Assembly (NCBI GenBank): GCA_964344435.1
Contig: CAYFNH010000025.1
Location: forward strand, 1 to 26,368
DNA: 26,368 nt
Source of the DNA: Thiopontia sp964344435
Lineage (GTDB): Bacteria; Pseudomonadota; Gammaproteobacteria; GCF-002020875
Direction of reading: 5' to 3'
The notes under the pieces are model-generated. The model was not told the origin of the DNA, did no database searches, and saw nothing but the letters and a program-made list of their open reading frames with translations. Both the position numbers and the translations under genes were made by a program. Below, piece by piece: positions 1 through 9,061 of the stretch; position 1 is the first letter of the stretch, and the number at the start of each line of letters is the position of its first letter.

Positions 1-83
1 TTGAACGCTACAGGCGCGATTCAAATTACTCAGACTTATTCAGAGGTTCCTTAGCTAACGAGATCATTTAAAAGTAGACATTA

Positions 84-1598
84 ATGAGTAGATCAAGCCA
101 GCAAGAGAGTCTGCAGCAGAAAATCACCTATGGGTACTATCTGTTGACCAGTACCTTGCTGTTGTTCGCCGCCATTGCGATCATCGATCTACTGTTTCTG
201 GAGCGTCATCTGCAGGTCGATGAGGTGGCAGCGGACCTCAGTGCCTCGGTACTGGAATTGCGTCGCGAGGAGAAAAATCTCTTTCTCTATGCTCAGGAAG
301 ATGGACGGCAACGGATGGAGCACTATCTTGATCAGATCCAGCGGCTGTTATTGCAGCAACAGCAGGCGCTGCAGACGGTGGTGGCCCGAGCGGCAGAGAT
401 TGAGTCACTGCAGCAGGCGTTACAGCGTTACCGGAAGCTGATCGGACAGCAGATCAAGTCAGAGCGTGAACGTGAGGCGTGGCAACAACATCTGCGTGCG
501 CAGGGACACTCACTCTATCTGCTGAGCGGTGCCATTGCAGAGCGGGCGCGAACCATAACCGAGCAGGCGGCCCGGGATTCGCTCTGGTTCCTGATTGCGG
601 TCTTGTTGCTGCTTGGGATAGTGATCTTTCTTACCGGGCGCCACATCACGGCAGTTACATTAACGCCGCTGCAAAAACTGGAGCAGCAGATGAATCGGAT
701 TGCACGCGGCCATAGTCGTGAACTACAGCCCCCCTCGAGTGATCGGGAGTTTGTTGCCCTGACCCGGATCTTCAACCACTCCATTCGCGAGCTGGAGTTC
801 CGTCGTCGGCGCATGGAGCAGTCCGAAAAGCTGGTGTCACTGGGGAATCTTGCGGCCGGGGTGGCGCATGAACTCAATAATCCGCTCTCCAATATCTCGA
901 CCAGTGCACAACTGCTCAGTGAGGAGCTGGAGGGGGAGCCGACTCCTCTGGTTCACAACTGGTTGCAGCAGATCGATCAGGAGACCCAACGGGGCAAGGA
1001 GATTGTGCGTGCCCTGTTGGAGTTCGGCAGCAAACGCAGTTTTCAGAAGCAGCCGCTGGAGTTGGCGGGGCTGCTTGATGAGACCTTGCGCTTGCTTAAC
1101 AAGCCGATGGAGCGCCACCAGGTCTCTCTACAGCTCAATATTCCCAGCTGGATTGTGGTTGAAGCAGACAAGCAGCGTCTGCAGCAGGTGTTGATCAATC
1201 TGATAGAGAATGCCATCGAGGCGGCCGGGGAGCATGAGCTGAAGTTGCGAATCAGCGCAGATCATTGCGAGCTGGGGGTGGCGATGCTGCCACAGCGGGC
1301 ACTGGTGGGGGGAGGGAGTCTCTGTAGTGGTGACGACAAGGGGCGCTTTATTGAAATTCTGATTGATGATGATGGCCCTGGTATCGATCCCGAGCACCTT
1401 CCCTATGTGCTCGACCCCTTCTATACCCGCCGGGCCAATGACAAGGGGACCGGATTAGGGCTCTTTATCAGTCACGAAATCATCAAGCAGCATGAGGGCT
1501 GTATTGCCATTGACTCCACCCCCGGCAAGGGGACACGGGTCACGCTGTTGCTACCGGTCAGCCCGGATAGAGAAGAGGAGGTGTCTGCAGATGCATAA
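84..1598 (+). CDS. Membrane sensor histidine kinase (HAMP, HisKA, HATPase_c), partner of the next gene
   Basis: A 504-residue inner-membrane histidine kinase. Two membrane segments (about residues 17-39 and 167-190) flank a periplasmic domain of about 125 residues that is rich in Gln, Leu and Glu and looks all-helical, like four-helix-bundle sensors. A HAMP linker follows (about 190-243). The phosphoacceptor box AHELNNP places His262. The ATPase domain shows the N box (LINLIENAIEA), G1 (DDDGPGI) and G2 (GTGLGL). Between N box and G1 lies a loop of about 30 residues with two Cys (MLPQRALVGGGSLCSGDD region), longer than usual and possibly redox-relevant, although that is a guess. The stop overlaps the start of the response regulator by 8 bases, so the two are almost surely co-translated. 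The sequence resembles NtrB/ZraS-type kinases that act on sigma54 activators; the stimulus is unknown. I see no good Shine-Dalgarno before the ATG. Confidence 0.95.
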   Translation: MSRSSQQESLQQKITYGYYLLTSTLLLFAAIAIIDLLFLERHLQVDEVAADLSASVLELRREEKNLFLYAQEDGRQRMEHYLDQIQRLLLQQQQALQTVVARAAEIESLQQALQRYRKLIGQQIKSEREREAWQQHLRAQGHSLYLLSGAIAERARTITEQAARDSLWFLIAVLLLLGIVIFLTGRHITAVTLTPLQKLEQQMNRIARGHSRELQPPSSDREFVALTRIFNHSIRELEFRRRRMEQSEKLVSLGNLAAGVAHELNNPLSNISTSAQLLSEELEGEPTPLVHNWLQQIDQETQRGKEIVRALLEFGSKRSFQKQPLELAGLLDETLRLLNKPMERHQVSLQLNIPSWIVVEADKQRLQQVLINLIENAIEAAGEHELKLRISADHCELGVAMLPQRALVGGGSLCSGDDKGRFIEILIDDDGPGIDPEHLPYVLDPFYTRRANDKGTGLGLFISHEIIKQHEGCIAIDSTPGKGTRVTLLLPVSPDREEEVSADA

Positions 1599-2946
1599 GG
1601 TGATGATTGTCGATGATGAGCGCAATGCCGCAGAAAACCTTGCTCACCTCTGTCGCAAGGAGGGCTATGAGGTCGAGCTCCATACCGTGGGTGATGAGGC
1701 ACTGGCTGCCCTTGAGCAGACCCGCTTTGACCTGGTGTTGAGCGACCTGCGCATTGATGCGGTCAATGGCATGGATGTTTTACAGCAGGCCCATAAATAT
1801 GCTCCGGAGACACCGGTGGTGCTGATTACCGGACATGCCACTGTTGATTCGGCCATTGCGGCGATGCGGGCAGGGGCATTTCACTACATCACCAAGCCGT
1901 TTCGACTGGATGAGGTGCGCGAAACCATGCGCAAGGCGCTGGAGCTGCACAGCCTTAAACAGGAGAATCGGCAATTGCGGGAGCAGCTCTCCGAAAAACA
2001 GCAGAACAGCCGGATTATTACCTGCAACCGGGGAATGGAGCAGTTGTTGCAGCAGGCGCGCCAGATTGCACCTACCGATGCCACGGTGCTGATCAGTGGG
2101 GAGAGTGGAACCGGCAAGGAGTTGATGGCCAGGATGATTCACACTCAGAGCCAGCGCAGTGAGGCACCGTTTCGGGCGGTCAATTGTGGTGCGCTCTCTG
2201 AAGAGTTGCTTGCCAATGAACTGTTCGGGCATGAGAAAGGGGCCTATACCGGTGCCTCGGAGCGCAAGATTGGTGTAATCGAATCAGCTCATGGTGGCAC
2301 CCTGTTTCTGGATGAGATTGGCGAGATGCCGATGACGATGCAGGTGAAGTTGCTGCGAGTCATTCAGGAGCGTGAGCTACAGCGACTCGGTTCTACTGAA
2401 ACAGTCCGGGTTGATATCCGTCTGGTGAGTGCGACCCACCGCAATCTGGAGCAGGCGGTGGAACAGAGGCTGTTTCGACGGGATCTCTACTACCGTATCC
2501 ATGTGATCAACCTCCATCTGCCGCCGTTGCGCGAGCGAGCCGACGATATTCCACTGCTGGCTCACCACTTTCTGAAAAAGTATCGTCAAAGGATGGGGCA
2601 ATCCGTTGTCGGGATATCCCCGCAAGCGATGAGCCTGCTGCAGAAGCATCGCTACCCCGGCAATATTCGTGAGCTGGAGAATGTGATCGAACGTGCGGTT
2701 GCTCTCTCACTAACTGATGAGATTGGTGTGGGTGATCTGCCTCCTGCACTGCAGGGAGAGCTTTCATTGCAACAGGAAAAAGACTCCTTCTCCGGAGAGG
2801 AGCTGCAGACGCTGGCCGAACATGAGATGGCATATATCCTCAAGGTGCTGGAGCAGTTCGAGGGGAATCGCACTCGGGCTGCTGCAGCACTGGGGATTGA
2901 CCGGGTCTCGCTATGGCGCAAGTTGAAGCAGGCGGATGATCAGTAG
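1591..2946 (+). CDS. NtrC-family sigma54-dependent response regulator
   Basis: A 451-residue regulator. The receiver domain (1-120) has the acidic pair in IVDDE and phospho-acceptor Asp52 (LVLSD). The AAA+ sigma54-interaction domain (about 140-380) has Walker A GESGTGKE (170-177), the sigma54-contact loop GAYTGA (217-222, a common variant of GAFTGA), Walker B FLDEIG (239-244) and the RRDLYYR arginine-finger region. A Fis-type helix-turn-helix ends the protein (about 410-448, EGNRTRAAAALGI...SLWRKL). I chose ATG 1591 because it starts directly with the receiver fold (MHKVMIVDDE); the open frame extends 33 codons upstream, but that part runs inside the kinase gene and fits no domain. It probably activates sigma54 promoters in response to the upstream kinase. 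I found no convincing sigma54 promoter in the spacers of this window, so its targets are probably elsewhere. Confidence 0.96.
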   Translation: MHKVMIVDDERNAAENLAHLCRKEGYEVELHTVGDEALAALEQTRFDLVLSDLRIDAVNGMDVLQQAHKYAPETPVVLITGHATVDSAIAAMRAGAFHYITKPFRLDEVRETMRKALELHSLKQENRQLREQLSEKQQNSRIITCNRGMEQLLQQARQIAPTDATVLISGESGTGKELMARMIHTQSQRSEAPFRAVNCGALSEELLANELFGHEKGAYTGASERKIGVIESAHGGTLFLDEIGEMPMTMQVKLLRVIQERELQRLGSTETVRVDIRLVSATHRNLEQAVEQRLFRRDLYYRIHVINLHLPPLRERADDIPLLAHHFLKKYRQRMGQSVVGISPQAMSLLQKHRYPGNIRELENVIERAVALSLTDEIGVGDLPPALQGELSLQQEKDSFSGEELQTLAEHEMAYILKVLEQFEGNRTRAAAALGIDRVSLWRKLKQADDQ

Positions 2947-2984
2947 CCAAGGTTTTTGACCGGGTAAGGTATTGAAGTTTTTGA

Positions 2985-3013
2985 TTGAGGCAAATTCATT
3001 AGTATTCTATAAT
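2985..3013 (+). promoter_or_regulatory. Probable sigma70 promoter of the interrupted hybrid kinase
   Basis: A perfect TATAAT at 3008-3013 lies 17 bases after TTGAGG at 2985-2990 (4 of 6 to the -35 consensus). Transcription would start near 3020, about 20 bases before the GTG at 3040. The site lies in the spacer after the sigma54 regulator gene, so the hybrid kinase is probably transcribed separately from the two-component pair. Confidence 0.6.
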
Positions 3014-3039
3014 ATTGCGGTTATTTTACTATAGAGTGA

Positions 3040-5763
3040 GTGGCTGCCTTGAAACAAACCTTTACCCTCTCCAACAGGGTTGTAACGATTGCTGTTGCCG
3101 CAGTGATCGGCCTGTTGCTGGGCGGATTGGTGCTGCTCAACGAACATGCGATGCAGGAAAACCTGCAGCAGACCATTGTCCAGGAGCAGGATAACAGTAT
3201 CTCCGCGTTTAACACGCTGGTTGCGCACACTTATTCGACTCTGCTGATGATTGCGACTCTTTATGCAGAAGAAGAGCATGTGCAGTCGCTCTTCTACTAG
3301 GGGGTGAAGGCAGTTCGGGCACATGGGGTAGAGAGTGAGCAGGCCAGGCATTGGCGTCAGCAGCTCTATGATCATCTGGGACCAAGCTGGAAAAGTGCCG
3401 CCAGAAAATTTCATGTTCGTCAGCTCCACTTTCACCTGGCACCGGGAGCTACCAGTTTTTTGCGAGTACACCGCCCGGAAAAGTATGGTGATGACCTCAG
3501 TGGAGTGCGTCATACGATCGTGACCACCAATGAAACACGCCAGCAGCAGAGTGGGTTCGAGAGTGGTCGTGTCTATTCCGGCCTGCGTGGAGCGGTTCCG
3601 ATGTTTGCCACAGATCCGCAAAGTGGGGAGAGGATACATCTGGGGGCACTGGAAGCGGGCACCTCATTCACCTACCTGTTGAACCTGATCAAGCAGGATG
3701 TAGATACCCATATTGCGGTGGTGCTGAACCGGGAGCATGTTGAGTCCACCATGTGGCCGGAGTCGGTCAAACGTCTCTTTGGTGAGAAGATGATGGCCCC
3801 GTGTAACTGCGTGCTGGAGGCGACATCCCATGAGAGTGTTTCCCAGGTGTTGGAGCAACATCACCAGACAGTCGGTGGATACGGTGAGGAGAGAGGCGGA
3901 TTCGAGCTGATCGAGTCCAACGATCGCCTCTATGCGGCTGCCTTCCAACCGCTGCAGGACTTTATTGGGGGGATTGAACCGGGACGCGATCCGGTAGGGC
4001 AGATCCTGGTATGGTCCGATGTGACCGGGCGAATGGCTGCAGTTGAGGCACAGAAGTGGCGCTATCGTGGCTATGCGCTGCTGGTCTATCTACTGTTGCT
4101 ACTGGTGACGATGATGGCGGTTCACTGGTTTACCGTGCGGTTGAATCGGGCAGTCAGTGAGAGAACCTCGGAGCTACAGCAGGTTTCCGACCATCTGCGT
4201 CAAAGTAACCATGATCTGGTGTTGGCGCAGGATCGGGTTCGTGGATTCGCCAGTACTGCATCAGACTGGTTCTGGGAGAGCGATGCAGATCATCGCTTCA
4301 TCTATTTCTCACCACAGCTCTATCCTATTACCGGTATTGAGCCGAAGCGCTTGCTGGGCAGACGACAGGACGAGATTGATCTGGTTGGGGTGGAGCCAGA
4401 GGCGGTGACCAGGCATATGCGTCTGCTGGAGAGGCACGAATCCTTCCGCGAGTTGGTCTATGCCGTTGAGCGGAAAGGGAAACGGGTCTGGCTTTCCATT
4501 AATGGGGATCCGGTTTATGACAAGGAGGGGCAGTTCCATGGTTACCGGGGAACCGGCAGTGACATCAGTGAGCGAATCAACCATCAGTTGGAGATTGATC
4601 GCCATCGCAGCGAGATGGAGCGCTCCAAGGATGAGTTCTTTGCAACCATGTCACATGAGTTGCGCACGCCATTGACCGCTATCATTGGCAATAGTCGGCA
4701 CCTGTTGCGAAGCGGTGTGTGTGGCAGCAGTGGCTGTGTACAGAATGATGCGATGGAGATCATTCGCTCGATCGAAAGTGCCGGAGAGAGTCAACTGGCA
4801 CTGGTGAACGATATCCTGGATATGTCCAAGATCGAGTCCGGCAGTTTTGTGATTGAGTCCGGGCTCTACGATCTTGAGGAGCTACTGAAGCAGGTGATTG
4901 CCATGCTCCAGCTCAAGGCGGAAGAGTCGGGGCTGGAGTTGAAATTGCAGCAGCACAACCGAGAATCCTGTCAACTAATCGGGGATCGACAGCGCATTGA
5001 GCAGATCCTGATCAACCTGGTGGGGAATGCGATCAAGTTTACCGAGCGGGGAGGGGTCACACTGAGTAGCCGCATAGAGGGTGAGATGCTCTGTTTCGAG
5101 GTCAGAGACAGCGGTATCGGGATGTCATCAGAGGTGGTGACCAGCCTGTTCAGACGTTTTCAGCAGGCAGATAGCTCAATCTCCAGACGTTTTGGTGGCA
5201 GTGGCCTGGGGCTCTATATTTCGAAGAGTCTTGCAGAGATGATGGGTGGAGTGATCGAGGTTGATAGCCGCGAGGGGGAGGGAACTACCTTTGCCCTGAA
5301 GCTACCCTATCGACCCAGTGATCAGCCGGTATCACGGCAGAGTCAGCAGCAAACAGAGGAAGCCGGTGTGCAGCAGTATCATGGGCGGGTACTGGTTGCG
5401 GAAGACTCGGATGTGTTGCAGATGCTGGAGCGACGTATTCTCGAAGGGTTGGGACTCGAGGTGGAGTTGGCGGAGAATGGGAAGGTTGCAGTGGAGAAGG
5501 CGCGCTCCAGTGAGTTTGAACTGATTCTGATGGATATGCAGATGCCGGAGATGGATGGGCTGGAGGCGACGACCGTGATTCGTCAATTCAACCAGACCAT
5601 CCCCATCGTGGCGCTCACCGCCAACGTGATGCAGAAACATCGTGAGGCATTTGAAAATGCGGGTTGTAATGGTTTTCTGGAGAAACCGATCGACCACAAT
5701 GCGCTGGTGCGAATGCTGGGACGTTATCTGCTCGATGAGAGAGAGCAACACTCTGTTGTGTGA
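3040..5763 (+). pseudogene. Hybrid sensor histidine kinase (Cache-like sensor, PAS, HisKA, HATPase_c, receiver) interrupted by an in-frame TAG
   Basis: The frame opened at GTG 3040 runs for 86 codons, meets TAG at 3298-3300, and continues in the same frame for 820 codons to 5763. The first part holds a signal-anchor segment (TIAVAAVIGLLLGGLVLL). The sensor domain spans the stop: RQLHFHLAPGATSFLRVHRPEK and GFESGR.YSGLRGAVP are typical of a periplasmic Cache-like sensor family. Numbering from GTG 3304: membrane segment about 257-277, coiled linker, PAS about 318-425, HisKA with His451 in SHELRTP, ATPase with GLVGNAIKF-like N box, DSGIGM and GGSGLGL, and a receiver about 694-810 with Asp744 (LMDMQMPEMDG). 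No Hpt domain is seen. The stop falls after the LFY of a conserved-looking LF-x-x-G stretch; CAG (Gln) to TAG is the simplest explanation. Apart from this codon nothing looks decayed. A protein restarted at GTG 3304 would lack the first membrane anchor. Confidence 0.85.
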
Positions 5764-5809
5764 TCGAGAATTTTTGTATAGTTGCCGTTATATAACGATT
5801 GCTGGTTGT

Positions 5810-5990
5810 AACTATTCAGCTCACCCCTGAAATCCGCCATATCGGTGTGGCGCGACCTCGCAGGCTCGGTTGGAAAATGGTCATTTACACGTGTAAATTC
5901 ACATTTTCTACCTTGATCTGACGAATTTCAGAGGCAATCTGAATAGCTACGGTCATTATTTTTACAATTTTCAGGTACCCCTGAATAGTT
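5810..5990. repeat. Nested palindromic intergenic element (MITE- or REP-like)
   Basis: The gap between the hybrid kinase and the bacteriohemerythrin gene is filled by layered inverted repeats. The outer ends are AACTATTCAG (5810-5819) and its exact reverse complement CTGAATAGTT (5981-5990). A 32-base unit CTATTCAG-N6-YCTGAAATYCG... at 5812-5843 recurs inverted at 5915-5946, and a shorter third copy of its start lies inverted at 5966-5988. In the middle, 5873-5908 is a 36-base palindrome with 15 of 18 positions paired, whose inner 16 bases (5883-5898, ATTTACACGTGTAAAT) are perfect. No open reading frame or recognisable terminal duplication is present. The architecture suggests a non-coding mobile repeat or a folded RNA; only a genome-wide search would tell. 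Confidence 0.65.
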
Positions 5991-6034
5991 GCTGCTGGTT
6001 ATCCTCTATGCTATGTGGAGGAATTTGGAGATTT

Positions 6035-6430
6035 ATGGACAAGATCGAGTGGGGGGTTGAGTACTCTGTAGGGCATCCGGAGATGGATACCCAGCACCAG
6101 ATTATTATCGGTGCCATCAACCAGTGTACTGACCTACTGGAGCAGGGGGGGGCGGATCAGGAGATTATCGAGCCTATTCTGCAGACCTTGGGACGCTATG
6201 CTACCGATCACTTTTCGCACGAGGAGTCGCTACTGGAGTCGGTCAATTTCAGTGGAGTGGAGACCCAGCGCAGCGAACATGAGGTCTACAGTATGAAGGT
6301 GGCACTCTACCAGGAGAGAGAGTTCACCCAAAAGAACCTGGCAGACCTGGTGAAGTTCCTCAATTTCTGGTGGATGCACCACATTCTGGTAGAGGATATG
6401 CAGTACAAGGGGCTCTTTGAAGGGGGGTAG
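6035..6430 (+). CDS. Bacteriohemerythrin-like protein with one altered iron ligand
   Basis: A 131-residue soluble hemerythrin-fold protein. Such proteins bind O2 at a di-iron site and serve in oxygen or iron sensing, storage or delivery. Visible ligand positions are His21 (DTQHQ), His59 and Glu63 (HFSHEE), His82, and His116 with Asp121 (HILVED). The HxxxH pair expected around 78-82 reads QRSEH, so Gln78 replaces the first His of that pair; six of seven canonical ligands remain. I chose ATG 6035 (MDKIEWGVEYSVG) because it matches the usual start of the family and is preceded by GGAG at 6027-6030; an in-frame ATG at 6008 would add nine residues. The stop lies 3 bases before the AddB-like start, so it appears to head the same operon, an unexpected partner for a repair nuclease. 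Confidence 0.9.
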   Translation: MDKIEWGVEYSVGHPEMDTQHQIIIGAINQCTDLLEQGGADQEIIEPILQTLGRYATDHFSHEESLLESVNFSGVETQRSEHEVYSMKVALYQEREFTQKNLADLVKFLNFWWMHHILVEDMQYKGLFEGG

Positions 6431-6433
6431 CGT

Positions 6434-9061
6434 GTGCAGCTTACCCTGACTGCGACCGCTACCCAGGCCCGTTTTTTGCGCGATCGCTGGGCCAGAGAGC
6501 AACTGGCCTCTGGAGTAACGGCGTGGGAGACACCACCGATCCTCTCATTACAGGCATGGATGCGACAGCAGTGGGAGCAGCTGTTACAGCGTGAGGATAT
6601 GGTGCTGCCGATGCTGCTGTCGGCAGATCAGGAGCGAGTGGTATGGCAGCAGTGTCAACCGGCTGCACTTTCCCGGATGCAAGGGGTATTGCGCCACAGT
6701 GGCCTGGTTGATCATGCGCTTCGGGCCAACCGGCTCTTTCATGATTGGTTCGAACCGGAGGAGTCACTCGAGGCACTGCAGAGAGACACTCATCTGGATG
6801 AGGTGGAGCTGTTTGTAGAGTGGCAGCAACGTTTCGAACACCAATGCGACAATCAGAACTGGCTGGAGCAGGCACGGCTGCCTCACTACTTCGCTGAATT
6901 GCTGGCTGCAAAGTGTGTGCAGCTGCCATCACAGATCGGTCTTTATGCATTGTCACAGTGGAACCGGGCGCAGCAGCGGCTGCTGCAGCGGCTACAGGCA
7001 CTGGGGGTATCGATACAGTCAGTTGGGTCAGAGCCACTTGCCAGCAGGCGGATGGCATCGGTTGCTCCGGATCCGGAGGCAGAACTGAATGCAGTGGCGC
7101 TCGCTGTAGAGGCGCATCTGCAACAGGCGCCACAGCATCATGTCGGGGTGGTGGTGCCGGGGCTGGCAGAGCGGCGCGAGGCGGTGGAACGGGTATTCAG
7201 CAGGGTGTTGGTACCGCACACTGTGGTGGAGGCAGTGTCCCCGCAGCAGCTGCCATATCGTATCTCCGCAGGGTTACCCTTGTCGCAGGATCCGAGAGTG
7301 GTGCATGCACTGCTGTTGCTGAAGTGGTCACAGGGAGAGAGCCTGACCCAGGCGGAACTGTCCGCACTGCTATGCTCTCCCTGGCTGCTGTTGGGGGACG
7401 AATCCGAGGCCCGTGCGCTGGCCGATCTGCAGCTACGCAGGGAAGGGTGGATGGAGCTTACCCTGTCGCAGGGGCTGCGACTGTTTACCGCAGACCGATC
7501 AGACATGCTGAAATCTGCCCCCCGTTTTATCGGGGCTCTGCGGGCGCTGGCTCAGCTTGAGCTGCAGGGGGGGCATCCGAGCCATTGGTGGGCCGAGCAC
7601 TACAGCCGTGTGCTGGCCTACTTCGAGTGGGCCGAGAATGGGGAGCAGAGTGAGGAGGGGCTGGTGGTTTACGATGGCTGGCGTGAGGGGCTGGATCGAC
7701 TGGTGGCGATAGGGGAGGTGGTCGGCACATTGCGTCCAGAGCAGGCGCTGAACCAGCTGAGAGAGCTGCTCTCGTCGATTGAACTGGATGGGGGGCGCAG
7801 CAGTCGGCCGGTCGAGATTGTCACCCCGGATGAGGCAGATGGTGTCCGTTTTGATGCGCTCTGGGTGCTTTCCGCCGATGATCATCAATGGCCGCGGTTG
7901 CAGCCATTATCCCCCTTGCTGCCGCTATCGTGGCAGCGCAAACGGATTCCCCAGGCCACACCGCAGGGGGCAAAGGTTGCTGCCCAGGCACAGCTGGAGC
8001 GGCTGGGCAGTTCAGCCGTCAAGGTGCACTTCAGCTGTAGTGAGGCGGAGGAGGCCGGAGGGGATGCATTGCGCTCGTTGACTCCTCTGCTGGGAGAATT
8101 GCAGGTTCTACCCTGGCAATCGTGTGAGCAGCAGAGTTGGTGGCTACCGGCAACCGCGCTCGAATTTGAGGAGATTGTGGACCGGTCGGTTGCTCTGGAT
8201 GGCGGGAGTGCGGTTCGGGGAGGCAGTGGTGTGCTGGCAGACCAGTCACAGTGCCCCTTTCGTGCCTTTATCCGTCATCGTCTGCAGGCGGAACCGGTTG
8301 AGCAGCCAACTTCCGGGGTCAATGCACGTGAGCGTGGTACCCTGCTGCATCGCCTGCTGGAGCGGATTTGGCAGCAGTTGGGCCGTAACTCCGCAGCACT
8401 ACATCAGCTCGACCAGCATGAGCTGGAGCAGATGGTGTACAAGTTGGCCGGAGGTGTGGTGGAGCAGTTTCGGGATGCTCATCAGGGTCGCATCGGTCCC
8501 TGTTTTGCGGCCAATGAGCAGCAGCGGTTGAGCGCACTGGCAGTGCGTGCGTTGGAGCTGGATCGTCTACGTAAGAGCGCTTTTACCGTTGAAGAGTTGG
8601 AGTGTCCGCACCCGATCGAGCTGGCGGGACTCCGTTTTACCATCAAGATGGACCGGGTCGACCAGACTACAGAGGGTGGCAGAATCCTGATTGATTACAA
8701 GAGTGGTCAGGTCAATCATGCAGACTGGCAGGGGGAGCGCCCCGCAGCGCCTCAGCTGCCGCTCTACGCAATCCTGCTGGAGCAGGTGGTTGCCGTGCTC
8801 TATGGGCAGATCCGTGCACAAGAGGTCTGCTATCGTGGAGAGCAGCAGGAGGCCGCGATCATGGAGGGGGCAAGCGGAACAGGGCGTGCAGCCAGTGTAA
8901 CCGTATCACCGCAGTGGCAGGAGCAGCTACAGCAGTGGCGGCAGGTATTGGAGGGGTTGGCGCAGGAGTTTCGCAGTGGTGTGGCCACGATTGAGCCGCT
9001 GCAGGGGCGTCACAGCTGTCAGTATTGTGGGTTGCAATCCCTCTGTCGGGTGTCGTGGTAA
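6434..9061 (+). CDS. AddB-like PD-(D/E)XK nuclease / inactivated helicase-like subunit (probable DNA repair protein)
   Basis: An 875-residue protein of the AddB-related 'probable DNA repair protein' family (about 900 residues) found beside a UvrD/AddA-type helicase in many beta- and gammaproteobacteria. The N-terminal helicase-like region has no Walker A: where GxxxxGKT would be expected there is LTATATQARFL. It is therefore probably structural, as in AddB. The C-terminal RecB-family nuclease is intact by motif: His639 (GTLLHRLLE), Asp740 (KMDRVD), Asp754 and Lys756 (IDYKSG). Four Cys fit the AddB iron-sulfur 'staple': Cys607 (QCPFRAF) and the C-terminal Cys862-x2-Cys865-x5-Cys871. The start is GTG 6434, with AGGGGGG 6 bases upstream. 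It overlaps the next gene at TAATG. It is expected to process double-strand ends with the AddA-like partner. Confidence 0.93.
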   Translation: MQLTLTATATQARFLRDRWAREQLASGVTAWETPPILSLQAWMRQQWEQLLQREDMVLPMLLSADQERVVWQQCQPAALSRMQGVLRHSGLVDHALRANRLFHDWFEPEESLEALQRDTHLDEVELFVEWQQRFEHQCDNQNWLEQARLPHYFAELLAAKCVQLPSQIGLYALSQWNRAQQRLLQRLQALGVSIQSVGSEPLASRRMASVAPDPEAELNAVALAVEAHLQQAPQHHVGVVVPGLAERREAVERVFSRVLVPHTVVEAVSPQQLPYRISAGLPLSQDPRVVHALLLLKWSQGESLTQAELSALLCSPWLLLGDESEARALADLQLRREGWMELTLSQGLRLFTADRSDMLKSAPRFIGALRALAQLELQGGHPSHWWAEHYSRVLAYFEWAENGEQSEEGLVVYDGWREGLDRLVAIGEVVGTLRPEQALNQLRELLSSIELDGGRSSRPVEIVTPDEADGVRFDALWVLSADDHQWPRLQPLSPLLPLSWQRKRIPQATPQGAKVAAQAQLERLGSSAVKVHFSCSEAEEAGGDALRSLTPLLGELQVLPWQSCEQQSWWLPATALEFEEIVDRSVALDGGSAVRGGSGVLADQSQCPFRAFIRHRLQAEPVEQPTSGVNARERGTLLHRLLERIWQQLGRNSAALHQLDQHELEQMVYKLAGGVVEQFRDAHQGRIGPCFAANEQQRLSALAVRALELDRLRKSAFTVEELECPHPIELAGLRFTIKMDRVDQTTEGGRILIDYKSGQVNHADWQGERPAAPQLPLYAILLEQVVAVLYGQIRAQEVCYRGEQQEAAIMEGASGTGRAASVTVSPQWQEQLQQWRQVLEGLAQEFRSGVATIEPLQGRHSCQYCGLQSLCRVSW

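Noticed and set aside
2239..2256. GAYTGA instead of GAFTGA in the sigma54 activator
   Set aside because: Tyr at this position is a common natural variant and is compatible with sigma54 contact.
3298..3300. Pyrrolysine or other amber recoding in the hybrid kinase
   Set aside because: No pyl genes or recoding element are visible, the protein family does not use pyrrolysine, and TAG ends several neighbouring genes normally.
3007..3639. Minus-strand frame of 210 codons opposite the hybrid kinase sensor region
   Set aside because: The opposite strand encodes a recognisable sensor domain; this frame shows no domain or ribosome site.
5746..5758. CAACA/TGTTG hairpin at the end of the hybrid kinase gene as a terminator
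   Set aside because: The stem is only five pairs and no T-run follows directly; it lies within the coding end.
6459..7133. Long minus-strand frame opposite the AddB-like gene
   Set aside because: It is rich in Pro/Ala low-complexity sequence and has no recognisable domain; it mirrors the GC-rich codons of the real gene.
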